NCBI RefSeq assembly: GCF_003086295.3
Contig: NC_092052.1
Location: 24,775,427-24,839,426, forward strand
Direction of reading: 5' to 3'
DNA: 64,000 nt
Source of the DNA: Arachis hypogaea
Lineage: Eukaryota; Streptophyta; Magnoliopsida; Fabales; Fabaceae
Of this stretch, positions 1-11,245 are shown one piece after another; the first letter of the stretch is position 1, and each line of letters begins with the position of its first letter. The notes below the pieces were generated by a model. The model was not told the origin of the DNA. It was given only the letters and a program-made list of their open reading frames with translations, and ran no database searches. The position numbers were made by a program, and so were the translations under genes.

Positions 1-585
1 TTATAAGAAAGGAAATGTTTCGGATTTCAATTAGATTAAACATTGTTTCTTTGAAAAAGTTTTGAACGATTACCTACTAGTTTTTAAAGGATTCATAAGG
101 CGATGATAATCACTGAGCTTGAAAATAATTTTCTTGTTAAATATCTTCTTATGACAACTTTGAAACTCCGTGGTGAGACCATGTGGTTAGGTTCTCACCC
201 CCTACAGCTTTACATTTTCAGGAACCGGATGAAGAAACATTAAGAAGAGTTAAACTGTGTTTGGTTTCATATGTTGTTGTATGAATTAGATTATTTTCTT
301 CCCTCATCTTTGTTATAATTAGTTTGTAAGAGGGATAGGAGTTGTATGTTTTATATGTATATTATATTAGAAGATATTATGTAAGGAGTCTTGTATATGA
401 ATCTATGCCTGCTTGTATTTTTCTTAAGATAAAGTATTTATTTTCTGGATTTCAAAGAACGCAGCGATACAGTGTCGAGTCACAGGCTCCTATTTAAATA
501 TTTAGTATGTAAAGTAGTCATAATACTTCTTGCTATCAGAGTGACGCAGCCGGAAGCGTGACATTCTAGTAGTGAGGGTGTTACA
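1..585 (+). mobile_element. 3' part of a long LTR (solo or truncated), ending TTACA
   Basis: The segment ends in GAGGGTGTTACA, the terminus shared by the other long LTRs here. It matches, in inverted orientation, the first ~580 bases of the LTR at 38441-41861. Bases ~80-220 also resemble ~54300-54430 in the LTR at 51543-54796. No primer-binding site follows base 585, so it is a 3' LTR or a solo LTR whose start lies outside the window. There is no coding content. Confidence 0.75.
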
Positions 586-1863
586 ATAGGCATTGGGATG
601 TTTCTTTTCATTGCGAAGTGGATGGTTTGGGATATGGTTTCTTTGTTTCATGTGTTAAGCATTTCCGAATGCGCACACTTCATTGAGAAGTGAATGGCTT
701 TTGTTTTTTTAGATATTTTATAGCAGGTTTTATAGCGGATGTAATCCGCTAGTTTTTGCCAACAAACAAGTGACACTTCGTGATCTTAAAACAATAACAG
801 TCTCAAAACCTATAATAATTAATAATTAAATAAAAGATAACCACAGTTGTGCTTTATTTCTTTTATTGAATACGTCATAATAGTATCAATGCAAGTGACA
901 AAGCAAAAATAGTGAGAGTTTATTTAGTTGTGTCTAACGAACCACAAAATCTATCTAAGTATGAGAAACCACCCACACAAAAAAATATACAACCAAAATG
1001 AAAAAAGAATCCTCCATCATCCGAAAAGTGTAATAACAGGACGAAGAGACAAAAAGACGAAGAGATTCTGGGGAGTGGGGTGGGGTGGGATTTTGTTTTT
1101 TTTTTTAATATTATTTTTATTAATAGTTAAGGGTAATTTGATAAAAAAAATATAATTGAACTAGAAAAGGACGATTTATAACGTTTTATAACGTTGAAGA
1201 TGATTTTAATAACAAAAAAGAGTTGGGGACGATTTTGATTTTTACCTCAGATTTTAGAGACGAAAAAAGTACTTAACCCATAACATAAATTACTCCTAAA
1301 TCAATGATGTATTTTTACATATGATGATTAATTAGATCATACAAAAATATCATTTTTAGTTTCACACACAAAATAAGTCTTGATCCATATTAACAATAAT
1401 TTAGAGGCATAATTACGACATGACCTCACATATTATGGATTTTTTTTATATGGATTAGACACTTCTTACTCCAGACATTGTTACAATATTACAAACTCAC
1501 ATACACTACACATTTACATATATGATATTTTTAGGTTGTGTTTGGTAGGGAGATTGAGACAGAGAGGCAGATACTAAATTAAGTCTCTATATTGTGTTTA
1601 GTGTAAAATATGCAGGACTGAGTTATATCTCAGTATCATATTTAGTTTAAGATAAATATGGAGATTTATGGGTATATTTGAAATTTGAAAAGTTAAATGA
1701 GAGTATTTTTGAAAAAAAAATTATTAGAGTTTCAGCCTCCATCCTTAGAAATTTCAGTTTTTTGTGTCTCTACTTTTTAGAAGTATTAAAGGGACTGACA
1801 TTTTATGTTCCATGTTTGAAATTTTATATCTAATCTCTGATCATCAAATACAATATTCAGGCC
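586..1863. other. AT-rich intergenic stretch, no gene seen
   Basis: No reading frame here looks like a protein. A few low-complexity stretches occur, such as a poly-T run near 1096-1110. The part from ~1533 begins with a GTGTTTGGT-type sequence like many plant miniature transposons, but I could not find convincing inverted ends or a target duplication for it. Confidence 0.5.
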
Positions 1864-4800
1864 TAGGGGTGTCATCGATTCGATTCTCACACGGCATTAA
1901 CCATTCTGTTTGCTTTTTGTATGACAATCGAACCTAACCAAAAATAGTTTGGTTCAGTCAATTTTTTTATTTTTAAATTCTAATTAACAGAAAATTAATC
2001 ACAGTAAAATTAGGTTCAAAACAATCAATAAATTGAAATAACAAGATTATATCACATCTAAATTCAATACAATTTCAATTCATCCGAATAACTAAACATA
2101 AAACAAACACACTTGTCCGCCAAGTCAAACAAATATCATCTTAGAACCAAACAACAAACCAACAAAAACACTTTAGAACTAAATAACAACAAAAACATAG
2201 CCACTATGGTTAATCTTAATTCGTACAAGATATGATCATCTAAATAACTTGCATAAGTTAACACATAATCAATTTCTTTGGAAAATAATTTAGCTGTGTA
2301 TGTAGAATTTTTAATATTTTGACATGCAATTAAATGTACCATTATACTAAATTTGTCCACAGTAAGAATATGATATGTTTACGATTTCTAACCATAGGCA
2401 AGTCAAGTAAGAAATTTGTAGAAATATCAATCCAACTATGAATAGGAATAAGTAAAGAAATGCACAATATATTTGACAAAACTAGGAATTCAACTTGCTT
2501 ACATGCAATATAATCAAAATAAATTCTTTTAACACTCTTATGTCTATGAGATCAACAAAGATATATAGATAACATATATGAGATTCTCTTTATTTTATTA
2601 TTGCATTTTAAATAAATATTCTTGCCAGCAAAATATATAGAATGAAAATCAGATTAGTTGCATAAGCAATCATCATATATCCAAATACTAATAAGTCAGG
2701 AGTAAGAGTATTGATTAGATCATATCTTTTTGACAACTCATCAGCAACTACATTTTCATTACCTTATTCAATCACATATGAAAATAAAATCAAGCAACTC
2801 GGTCCACTTTGCGTGCCTCTTGTTTAAAATCCCTTGCATTATCAAATACAAAACACACTACAACTTGTCATATGTTCAGTACTTAAGACTTGTCCCATAT
2901 AATTGCTCACTGAAGTACGAAATTCGTTGTTTTTTTTTTCATTCTATCCACAATAATGCCTTCAAAACTTACCATAAAACTCACAAAACTTTGAAAAAGT
3001 GTCATGAAAATATTAGGTAGTTCATAGTTAGTTTCAATATGAAAAATTAAAGACTCTTTAAAATTCAATGACACTAAAGTGCTCTTGTCTAAGCTAAAAT
3101 TTCTAGATTTTTCTCACAAATGTGTTTATTGTTCTCTATTTTCTCTTTTTGACTTATCTCTCTCACTATTCTTTTTTTTTTCCTTCCAAAAAATCTCTTT
3201 CACTCAAACATCAACTAATTAAGAAAGATACTCACTATTTTCCTCATTTTCTTCTCTCAAATTCTTTTATTTTTTTTCTTATTTTTCAAATTGCTCACAT
3301 CCCAAGGATCCGTTTAAAAGTTTGTGCTCCTTTAATTCCTCCAAATACACATTTCCATTTAGAATTTCATATAGAATTGGAGTCTAAAAAAAGTCAAACT
3401 ATCATAAATTATTGTTACTTCTCCACCTTAATGGCCAAATTGATTAGATACTCCATTGTTGTACAAGGGTGATGTGCAATCTCATGCAATTTCTTGGTTT
3501 AACCCAACCAAAAGTTGTCTGATAAGAACCTTAGGATCCTTTCAACATTAGCCTTACTCATCAAATTCAACAACTCTTTGTGGTACTCCATTACAGATTT
3601 TGATCTTTGTTTCAAGTTACAAAACTTTTTAGAAAACTCCTTATGGTATGATGATGGCACAAATTAATTCTTCATGATTTTCTTCATCTTCTTCCAAATA
3701 CAAATCGATCTTTTTTCATACTTTCTTCTAGAACTACCTAACTCATTCTACCAAATATGTGCATCTTTTGAAAATTCGGTTTCTACCAATCTAACATTCT
3801 TTTTCTCTAAAAGGTTAGAACATGAAAAAATCAACTTTATTTTCTTTTTCCATTCGAAATAAGTTTTAACATTATTCATTTCTTCAAAAACAGATATTTG
3901 CAAATTGAAAATATTTTTTTCATATGAGATTCCTTCATCATCACTATTCCCATCCTAAATCCTCATTGATTTTGATTTGAAAACCTGAAAAAAATAGAAG
4001 AATAATAAAGACCTCACAACATTCTTTCCATGTATATCACTCGAATTAGAGCACTCATGTTTGCCCTCAATTTGTGATTTTTTTTTCTCTTTTGATCTCA
4101 CAATTTCTGCCTTTTTTCACTCTTGAATTGTTTTAAACAAGTTACACTTTAAAAATCAAGAAAAAAGAGTGACCAAACTAAGATAAGCTTAATGATAGAA
4201 ACTTTCAATTTGACAAGAAAAAAAAATGTGACAAAAGACACAAAACAAAGAGAGACACTTTTTTAAGTTTAACAGAAATTAGAAAATTTTATCCCAATTG
4301 ATGATACTCCAAAGTAATATATAACAAATCTGAAATATTTGAATACTTGAAAATCGAATCAAGAATCGTGTTAATTGTATAACATTCTTTTCCTCTTTTT
4401 TTTTTCTACTGCCGTTTTCAAGAACATTACTCCTTTTTTTTGAATTATCATTTTTGTATTTTTTTTTGAACTTTTTGTGATTTTTTAAATATGACTCTAG
4501 CGTGAAATTATAGAAATAAAAAATAAAATAAAGAAATTAAACGAAGATCCTAGAATGTATAGATAAATAAAAATTTACTTACGACCTGTAATTAATATTA
4601 AATCATAAAAAAAGTACGAATAACAAATTTTTCGTTGAAATATTTTGCCATGTAAAAAATTTAGTTATCAAATAAGGTCATCACACTTCATAATTGTGAA
4701 TATATATTATTGAGTACTCGGTCTAACCTGTTGCTTGGCTAAGAATGGGCTACTCAGTGATAGACTGTTGCGCCAGCCTGAGAAGATGCAGATACTTGGC

Positions 4801-6505
4801 AGCAGGGAAGACCGATGTGGTTGGGACTTATGACAATTACTTTGCATTTGTTTGGTTCAATAAAAATGTAGAACAAGAAGGGTGAAAGAGGTGTAAACAC
4901 TATTTAGATGCTCATAAAACATTTATCTACTCTCATGAACTTGTTTATTGCTACTATTTCTTTCAAAAGCATCAATTGTATCTCCAATTAGTACACTCAT
5001 TAAAGGGTTGAATATTCCATTCTCAACTGCACTTGTGTCAGTTTACTAACCATGCTAAATTATTTAATTAAAAAATATAATCCTCCATCAAAAAACAAAA
5101 ATAATTTATAATAATATAAAATTAATACCAGAATACCAGATTAACTCAAATATCTTTTTATAATTAAATACTTCAAGAACACCTAGACAATAATAAGAGG
5201 TTTAAACACTCATATCAAAAGCAACAAACACGAAATAAAAAGGTAACAGATGTATCCTCATCCTATTAAATTTATTAAGCAAAGGAGGCATGCAACAACA
5301 TTTGTATATGTATATCTGACAATTAAACAAAAAATTAAACAAACCTAAACCCACAAACAAAATATTCAACAATAATTGCACAAACAATTGAACAAACAAA
5401 AATACAAACTCAGAAGATTAACAATTTCAAAAATGTTTAAAAAACTGAACAAACCCTAAACCTCAAATATTGAAAAAAATTAAGAAAAAACTAATCAGAT
5501 AAATGGACTTAATACAAAAGGTGGCGACGACGGAAGAATACCGTGACGAGATGACGATGACGAAGCTGCGGGAGGCAGCAACAATGAGCGGCGAAGATGC
5601 TACTGGAGGCGGCAACGGCGCTGTTGATGGTTTTGATGATAATATCTGAGTGACAGGACCAGCAATGAGAGTGAGTGAGGGCGGCTATTACCAGCGAAAC
5701 AACAACGAATGGTGGCGATGGAGGGCCTAACGGCGAGAGAAAAAGAGAAAGGGGAGAGAAGTGAGGTTGATGATGTTGCATAAATGGAGGGGAAGTCTTT
5801 GTAAATTCGAATTTAGGGTCAATTTTACCGGCTGAAAATCCGCCGGTTACGCACAGCCTATGACCAAAACAGTGCGTTTCATTTAATTACCTTACCATCG
5901 AATTTTCTCCCCTAAATCCGACGGTAATGATCGCGTCAATATTTTTTTCCTCCAATTATTACCGACGGATTTACCATTGGAAAACCAAATTCGAGGTAAC
6001 TTTTTTACTCGATGAATTTATTACCAAATTTACCGGTAAATCCACCGCTTATCTTCGACGCTAAAACTGATGGTAAATCCGACGATATTCAGCGTTTTTC
6101 TTGTAATGGACACTGGACTGCTCGGACTGCTCTAATCTAGGGTTACTTGAAAGCGACAATGACTGACTGATGCGCGACTGCAGAAAGCAGAGGATCACCG
6201 ATTAAAATGGAGGCTAATGAACAAATCTTTAGAACGGTCAGAATTCAGGTTCTCACTTTCCAAGAGCATGGAAGATGATGATGGACAAAGACTTAGAACA
6301 AAAAAAATGAGGGAGGGGGGCACATTGTGTGAGTGCACATCACTTCAGCTCGGTTTGGTTTTTATTGAGCCAGCCAAAAAACAAACCGAATCGATCGATT
6401 TAAATGAAGAAAAAAAATTATTTTTTAAGTTTTTAGTTTGATTGTTATAAATTTCGATTTAATTTTACAGTATTTTTTTGTTCGATTTAGTAATTTACAC
6501 CCCTT
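1864..6505. mobile_element. candidate non-autonomous hAT-like element
   Basis: The left end reads TAGGGGTGT and the right end, inverted, AAGGGGTGT. They are flanked by TTCAGGCC (1856-1863) and TTCAATCC (6506-6513), an 8-bp duplication with two transition mismatches. Eight-base duplications and AGGGGTGT-like ends fit the hAT superfamily. The inverted ends are short and the interior has no recognisable transposase. The pairing could be chance, so this is a low-confidence call. Confidence 0.3.
5815..6108. mobile_element. CACTA-like terminal fragment with GACGGTAAATCCG-type repeats
   Basis: The segment ends in TTTTTCTTGTAATG, one base from the CACTA terminus TTTTCTTGTAGTG. It contains several direct and inverted copies of a motif related to CCGACGGTAAATC, as expected of CACTA subterminal repeats. 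I found no matching left end, so it is probably a remnant. The adjacent GC-rich block 5510-5780 has an open minus-strand frame, but it is low complexity and I do not call it a gene. Confidence 0.4.
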
Positions 6506-8334
6506 TTCAATCCTAATTTTCTAGTTCCAATCTCAGAAAAATAAACACAGCTTTAGAAATATTTATCCACTACTTAATATCAACTAAATTTCAAACCCGA
6601 GGTAAATGATGAATTTCTCTTGTCCTTTGTGCCAAGGCTTTGACCACACATATTATGAGTTCGTTATGACAAATTTCTTCATAATTTTTTAGGCCTTATT
6701 TCATGCCAACCCATGTTGGGAAAAAATAAGCATTTTTGGCAGCCCCATTTAAGCCCTCTTTTGCGCTATAATTGTGTTACCTCGTCTTTGGCAATTCAAG
6801 TGTAATCTTTTTTCACTATGCGTGAATCTCCTCTTTTGGTACGTGTTAAGTGTTGAATCATATGTACGAATATTTGTTCCTCATCTTCATGGCTAGAGTG
6901 TGGCCATATTTCAAAGATGAAAATGTGGAGTTATTTGAACTAGTTTAACTTTAAATAGTATGCCATACAATAATGCATTATTGAGGACCCTGCGAGTAGG
7001 TGTTTTGTATCATTGTTCCAAGAACAAATGGTGGACCTCACGTCCACTCCCATATACTCATGATTTAGATTTATTGGAATTTGTCTTTTCTAAAATATAA
7101 TGTAATTTTGAAATTGGACAAATTGCACTTATCTTTAAAGCAAGCTAGGTTTCGTAAAATTCAAGAGAGTGAACCTACCATCTTCCATTTATTTATGAGA
7201 ACATATATCAATCTGTTGTGAGATTTAGATGATAATACATTCGATATTTCTCCATTATATCTTGTGTTAATTATAAGATTAAACACTTGTAAACATAATG
7301 TTAACTGTCGTTAGAATAAAACTCACTTTCAATGATAAATTTTTAGTAGCAACAATATGAGTAATACTAGATAGCTAAAATATTATAGATAACAAATAAA
7401 AATACATTATCAATGACGTTTGTACTTATAAAAAAAGTGTGAATCACTCTCTAAACTTAATTGACATAATTAATTTCTTTTTATAACTATTTTCTTTTTT
7501 TTAATTACACTAAAAGTCAATTCTAAATTTAATATGAATTAAATCTCAAAAAATACTCTTTCATTATTATTACATTTATAATTCTATAAATTTTTTCTTA
7601 AATAAAAATTTTAAATTTTAATATTTGTAATCCTAAAAAAATCTCAAATCACTTCAATATATTTTATAAAAAATAAAAAGTCTCTATTTATTAAAAACGT
7701 CTAAAATTATTAGTTTTTAACCTACAAAATAAGATAATAAATAATAAATTAATATCAATTCATTAATTATAGAGATTATGTGTTTAAAATTACAGATGTT
7801 ATACATATAAAATTATAGATATTAAATTAAAAAATTTTAACAACTTCTACTATACAACTCATATTTTACATATAGACAACTATTAAAAAATAAAAAATAG
7901 AAAATAAAATATAAACAAAAATTAAAAAATAAATTTTTAAAAGTAATTATTAACTTATTATATTAAATCAGTAAATAAGCATACATATGAATATTAAATA
8001 AAAATATTAAAATAATTAAAATTATAACTCATTAGTGCACATATGAGATAATAATTTGAAAAATACAATAAAACATATAGTTTGAAATTTGATAATATTA
8101 ATTGTAAAAATTTATTAATTATAGATATCATATGTATGAAATTACGAATGTTATGATTATAAAATTATGGATGTTATTAATATGAAATTATGGATGTTAT
8201 GAGTAAATTTATCAATTGAATAAATTAATTTAAGTATTTAATATTTTTTAAATCCAATTATAATAAAATCTGAAAACATTTGTGTTAAAAATCAGAATAA
8301 ATTATTATTCCACTTTAAAAAACTTGAAATAAAT

Positions 8335-8502
8335 ATTACGTAAGTAAGACAATAAATTAGTGATTACAAAAAAATTAATTAAAATTAATGACAATTAAAA
8401 TTTAGATTATTACAATCTCTATAATATTACGTAGGTGCAATAAGAAAAAAATAAATTAGTGATTACAAAGAAATATCAATTAACATTAATGACATTCAAA
8501 AT
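8335..8502. repeat. imperfect direct duplication
   Basis: Unit 8335-8401 and unit 8426-8502 share ATTACGTA, then AATAAATTAGTGATTACAAA, then ATTAATGACA in the same order, separated by ~25 bases. It looks like an old local tandem duplication in AT-rich DNA. Confidence 0.6.
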
Positions 8503-8685
8503 ATATTATTATATATGATTAGTATTTAATGTAATAGTATATATGAAAATCAAATTATAGTATATCTCATTAATATATGATATATTACATCCTAATAGTT
8601 TGAGATATAATGTGATAAGTTGAGTAATAAGAGAGTGAGATAAAAAAAAATCAAAATGTAAAGAAGTTATATAAATGAAGTTAAA

Positions 8686-8694
8686 TTAAAAAAA
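8686..8694. repeat. left 9-bp target-site duplication of the MULE
   Basis: TTAAAAAAA here compares with TTAAAAAAT at 38284-38292, 8 of 9 identical. Nine-base duplications are the Mutator signature. The sequence is A-rich, so the match alone is weak. It gains weight from lying exactly outside both inverted repeats. Confidence 0.6.
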
Positions 8695-8924
8695 GAGTAA
8701 TTACCCAAATCAGTCCCCAAGGATTTTAAAAGTGGACGATTTAGTTTCCCAACAAAATTAATACACAAATCAGTCCCCATGATTTTTCTCCGTCAGACAT
8801 ATCAGTCCCCAGACTATTTTTCGGCGTGACTCATCAACGGAAATTGCTAAGTTGGCACGTTAAATCGCACATGTGGCAGTTAAGTGTCCACGTGTGCAAA
8901 GAGGACAAAACAGTCCCTGAAGTT
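8695..8924 (+). repeat. left terminal inverted repeat of the MULE
   Basis: This ~230-bp repeat aligns to the reverse complement of 38050-38283. Shared blocks include CAAATCAGTCC, GGATTTTAAAAG, GACATATCA, ACTCATCAACGGAAATTGC and the AGAGGACAAAACAGTCCC segment. In MuDR elements the inverted repeats also hold the promoters of the internal genes, so this repeat probably drove the GRF gene that starts 120 bp further in. Confidence 0.85.
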
Positions 8925-9356
8925 TTTTGAAAAAATGGCATCATATTAATACTCCTCCTTTCTCGTTCTTTATCATTGAAGGTCGTCCTCATGAAACCCT
9001 AGTTCGCCATCAGCAAAAATCGACATATCCAGGTTCAGTTTTGATGATTCCAAGTAGAGGAAGTTCATCTTCTTCGAATCACCGTGGAGGGAGACACAGT
9101 GGCTCCAGTGGTACTGGTCTTGTACATGGTGATGTGAGCAGGCTGAGGAACGTTGAAATCACGAAGGGGCAACACCCAAAATGTTTATGCGGTTTGTATG
9201 CAATAATCTCCATTTCAAAAACTCATGAAAATCCGAGCATGTTATTTTCTGGATGGCCACTATATAAGGTAAACAATTGTTAGTATTCTAGTTAGTTAAA
9301 AAAAAATTGTGTTGAATAATCTGTTTCTGGTATGGGCTGGAGAAACTCCCTCATTG

Positions 9357-9361
9357 CAAAT
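9357..9361. repeat. left target-site duplication of the Tekay element (CAAAT)
   Basis: CAAAT is repeated exactly at 21121-21125. It belongs to the TGC-AAA-T codons of the GRF gene's His-Cys-Lys-Phe motif. Confidence 0.95.
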
Positions 9362-9539
9362 TGTAAGACCCGGTTAATTAACGGCTAATTAACCCATATA
9401 TGAGAATTTATTCTAGAAAGCCAAAAATGATATTTTTATGGCTTAATATGATAGAGGAAATTGAGACGAGAATTTCGGTACCAATTTTATAGAATTCGGA
9501 CCAAGATTGGACCGAACGGGCCAAACCGGGCCAACCGGA

Positions 9540-9610
9540 CCCAAAGTGGGCCCTTGGCCCAACATAACTAAACCAAAACCCTAGTTTTCAGCACTCTCTC
9601 TCCTCACAAC
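9540..9610 (+). promoter_or_regulatory. probable LTR promoter: TGGGCC and AAACCCTA boxes before a CT-rich leader
   Basis: TGGGCCC at 9547-9553 and TTGGCCCAA just after it resemble plant site II (TCP) boxes. AAACCCTA at 9576-9583 is a telo-box. A CTCTCTCTCCTC tract follows, typical of plant transcription starts. The same arrangement lies at 17778-17848 in the 3' LTR. The ancient relative keeps a weaker version (GGCCCAAGGTCC near 44426, then TATATAAACCC). This assignment rests on motifs alone. Confidence 0.4.
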
Positions 9611-9785
9611 ACACTCAAACACGCTGAAATTGAAGAGAGGGGAGGAAGAACACTCTCTCAAGTTCTTTCTCTCACTTGATCTTCAAACCACCATAACTTT
9701 TGATCTAGAGCTCCGATTGCCGCTCCGTTTGCGGCCACGCGTTCACCGCGGAGAGCTCTACAAAACCCATACAACTAATCTTGAG

Positions 9786-9930
9786 GTAAGCCACGTGTTT
9801 CTGTTCGAAATTCCAGCCCTTATTTTCGAGTTTCATGGGTAAAATATTGAGATTTTGGGTTCTTTGATGTTATAGGACCCAACTCTCTTGAAGGAGAAGG
9901 TTAATGTTGTCTCCTTGGACCTTGGGTGTG
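9786..9930 (+). other. intron plus 55-bp micro-exon signals in the LTR leader
   Basis: A consensus donor (GAG/GTAAGC, GT at 9786) is followed 90 bases later by TTATAG/G (AG at 9874-9875). Then comes a 55-base segment 9876-9930 and another strong donor (GTAAGATT at 9931). The ancient Tekay LTR has the same layout: donor 44649, acceptor 44746-44747, 54-base segment 44748-44801, donor 44802 (GTAAGGAC). Conservation of these signals between diverged copies suggests spliced leaders. No transcript evidence is available here. Confidence 0.45.
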
Positions 9931-10944
9931 GTAAGATTCTCAACCCTAGTGTGATTTTGTTGTTCTATGATGTTTGGGTTTTGAGATGTTGTGTATGGGT
10001 ATGATGGTTGTGGCTTAGGTTGTGTATATGTGAATATTGGAGCTTGATTGGTGACTTTGAAAAGCTTGGAAAGGGTTTGGTGGTGAAAAATCTGTTCTTG
10101 GAGGTGTTGAGGCCTTGAGAGCTTGTGGATAAGTGGTTTGGAAGTGCTCCGGGGGAGCTTGGGAAAATCGGCTAAGGTATGGTTTCGGTTTCCCGTATCT
10201 AATATGTAATGTGGTAGGAAATACTTAGGCTAGAGGCCCTAAGATAGGCATTGAATTGTTGATGTTGTTGAATGATTGAGATATATGATGTGGTCATATA
10301 TGTGATGATGATTATTAAGGCCTTAGTGGTATGATGTATGAGAAATATGCATGTTGTGATATATACTTGATGATTGGTTATGGTTGAATTGTGGGTTGAA
10401 CCATGTTGATGGTGAGTATGATGTTGATTGTGTACAATAATAATTTACTGGAATTGGTGTTGTTGAGAATTGGCATGAGGAATAGTATATGATATGTCAA
10501 TGTGTTTGAGTTTGAGCCACTTGGGTGAAGTGGGTAAAATGATGAGATAGTGATTTTGGTAATTTGTGGTAATGTGTGTCAATGTGTGAGTTGAGGAGGC
10601 TTGATGTTGAATTTGATATATTTTGATTGATTTCAAAGAAAAGGGATGAACCTAGCATGTTTTGATTGGTTTTGAAAAGAGTTGGAAATGGCTTGTTTTG
10701 AAATTGGCACTTTGTGGTTTTGTATGAAAATATGGTTTTTGGGCACACTTTGGCGGGACATAACTTGGACTACGGATCTCCGTTTTGTACCAAATCTGTT
10801 TAGAAATGAAATTGGATCCGGGATGTCCATGCCGTTCAAAGAACGGGTGAAAAACGATTTAAAATGAGGAAGTTATGTCCGTTGGAAGATTGGGGTTTAA
10901 ATCTGTGAATTCTGCAGCTTTTAACTTAGAAAATTTTTAGCAGA

Positions 10945-11245
10945 ATGACCCCTTGCGCGTGGGCGCACCTGGCGCGTACGCGCCGATCTTCCAGAAAGCG
11001 CCATCCACGCGTGCGCGTGATGTGCGCGGGCGCGCCGATTGTGCTGCACCCAATGCCCAGCCATTTTCCAGAGAGTTATGCCAGAACTGTGCCAGTGTTG
11101 TGCCTGGGGCACGAGAACACCCACGCGTACGCGTGGTTGGCGCGTGCGCGTCGATTGGCAAATCTTTAATCCACGCGTTAGCGTGCATGACGCTTGCGCG
11201 TCGATGAGTTTTTGAGGCCATCCACGCGTGCGCGTACGCGTGGCC
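10945..11245. repeat. CpG-dense palindromic block in the Tekay LTR
   Basis: Repeats of a ~36-base unit made of CCACGCGTNNGCGTG followed by GCGCGTNCGCGYCGAT start near 10950 (partial), 11005, 11121, 11171 and 11222 (half unit). 11121-11136 is a perfect 16-base palindrome, CCACGCGTACGCGTGG. The block recurs at 19184-19484. The ancient copy has GTGCGTACGCAC-type palindromes at 50270-50410 in the same place. The long open frames crossing it on both strands are composition artefacts. Confidence 0.8.

Larger units (their letters stand above)
6514..8694. other. very AT-rich intergenic DNA
   Basis: No gene is seen. From about 7400 to the MULE border the sequence is extremely AT-rich. Around 7770-8210 short motifs like AAATTATGGATGTTAT recur imperfectly. 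Confidence 0.6.

Noticed and set aside
1533..1863. Possible miniature transposon starting GTGTTTGGTAGG
   Set aside because: The inverted match at the other end is only ~8 of 10 bases and no target copy could be found.
3122..3472. 116-codon plus-strand frame rich in Phe, Ser and Leu
   Set aside because: T-rich DNA yields such frames by chance; no domain, no neighbours supporting a gene.
10921..11221. Overlapping open frames on both strands in the Tekay LTR
   Set aside because: They arise from the CpG palindromes, are rich in Arg/Ala, and are repeated identically in the other LTR.
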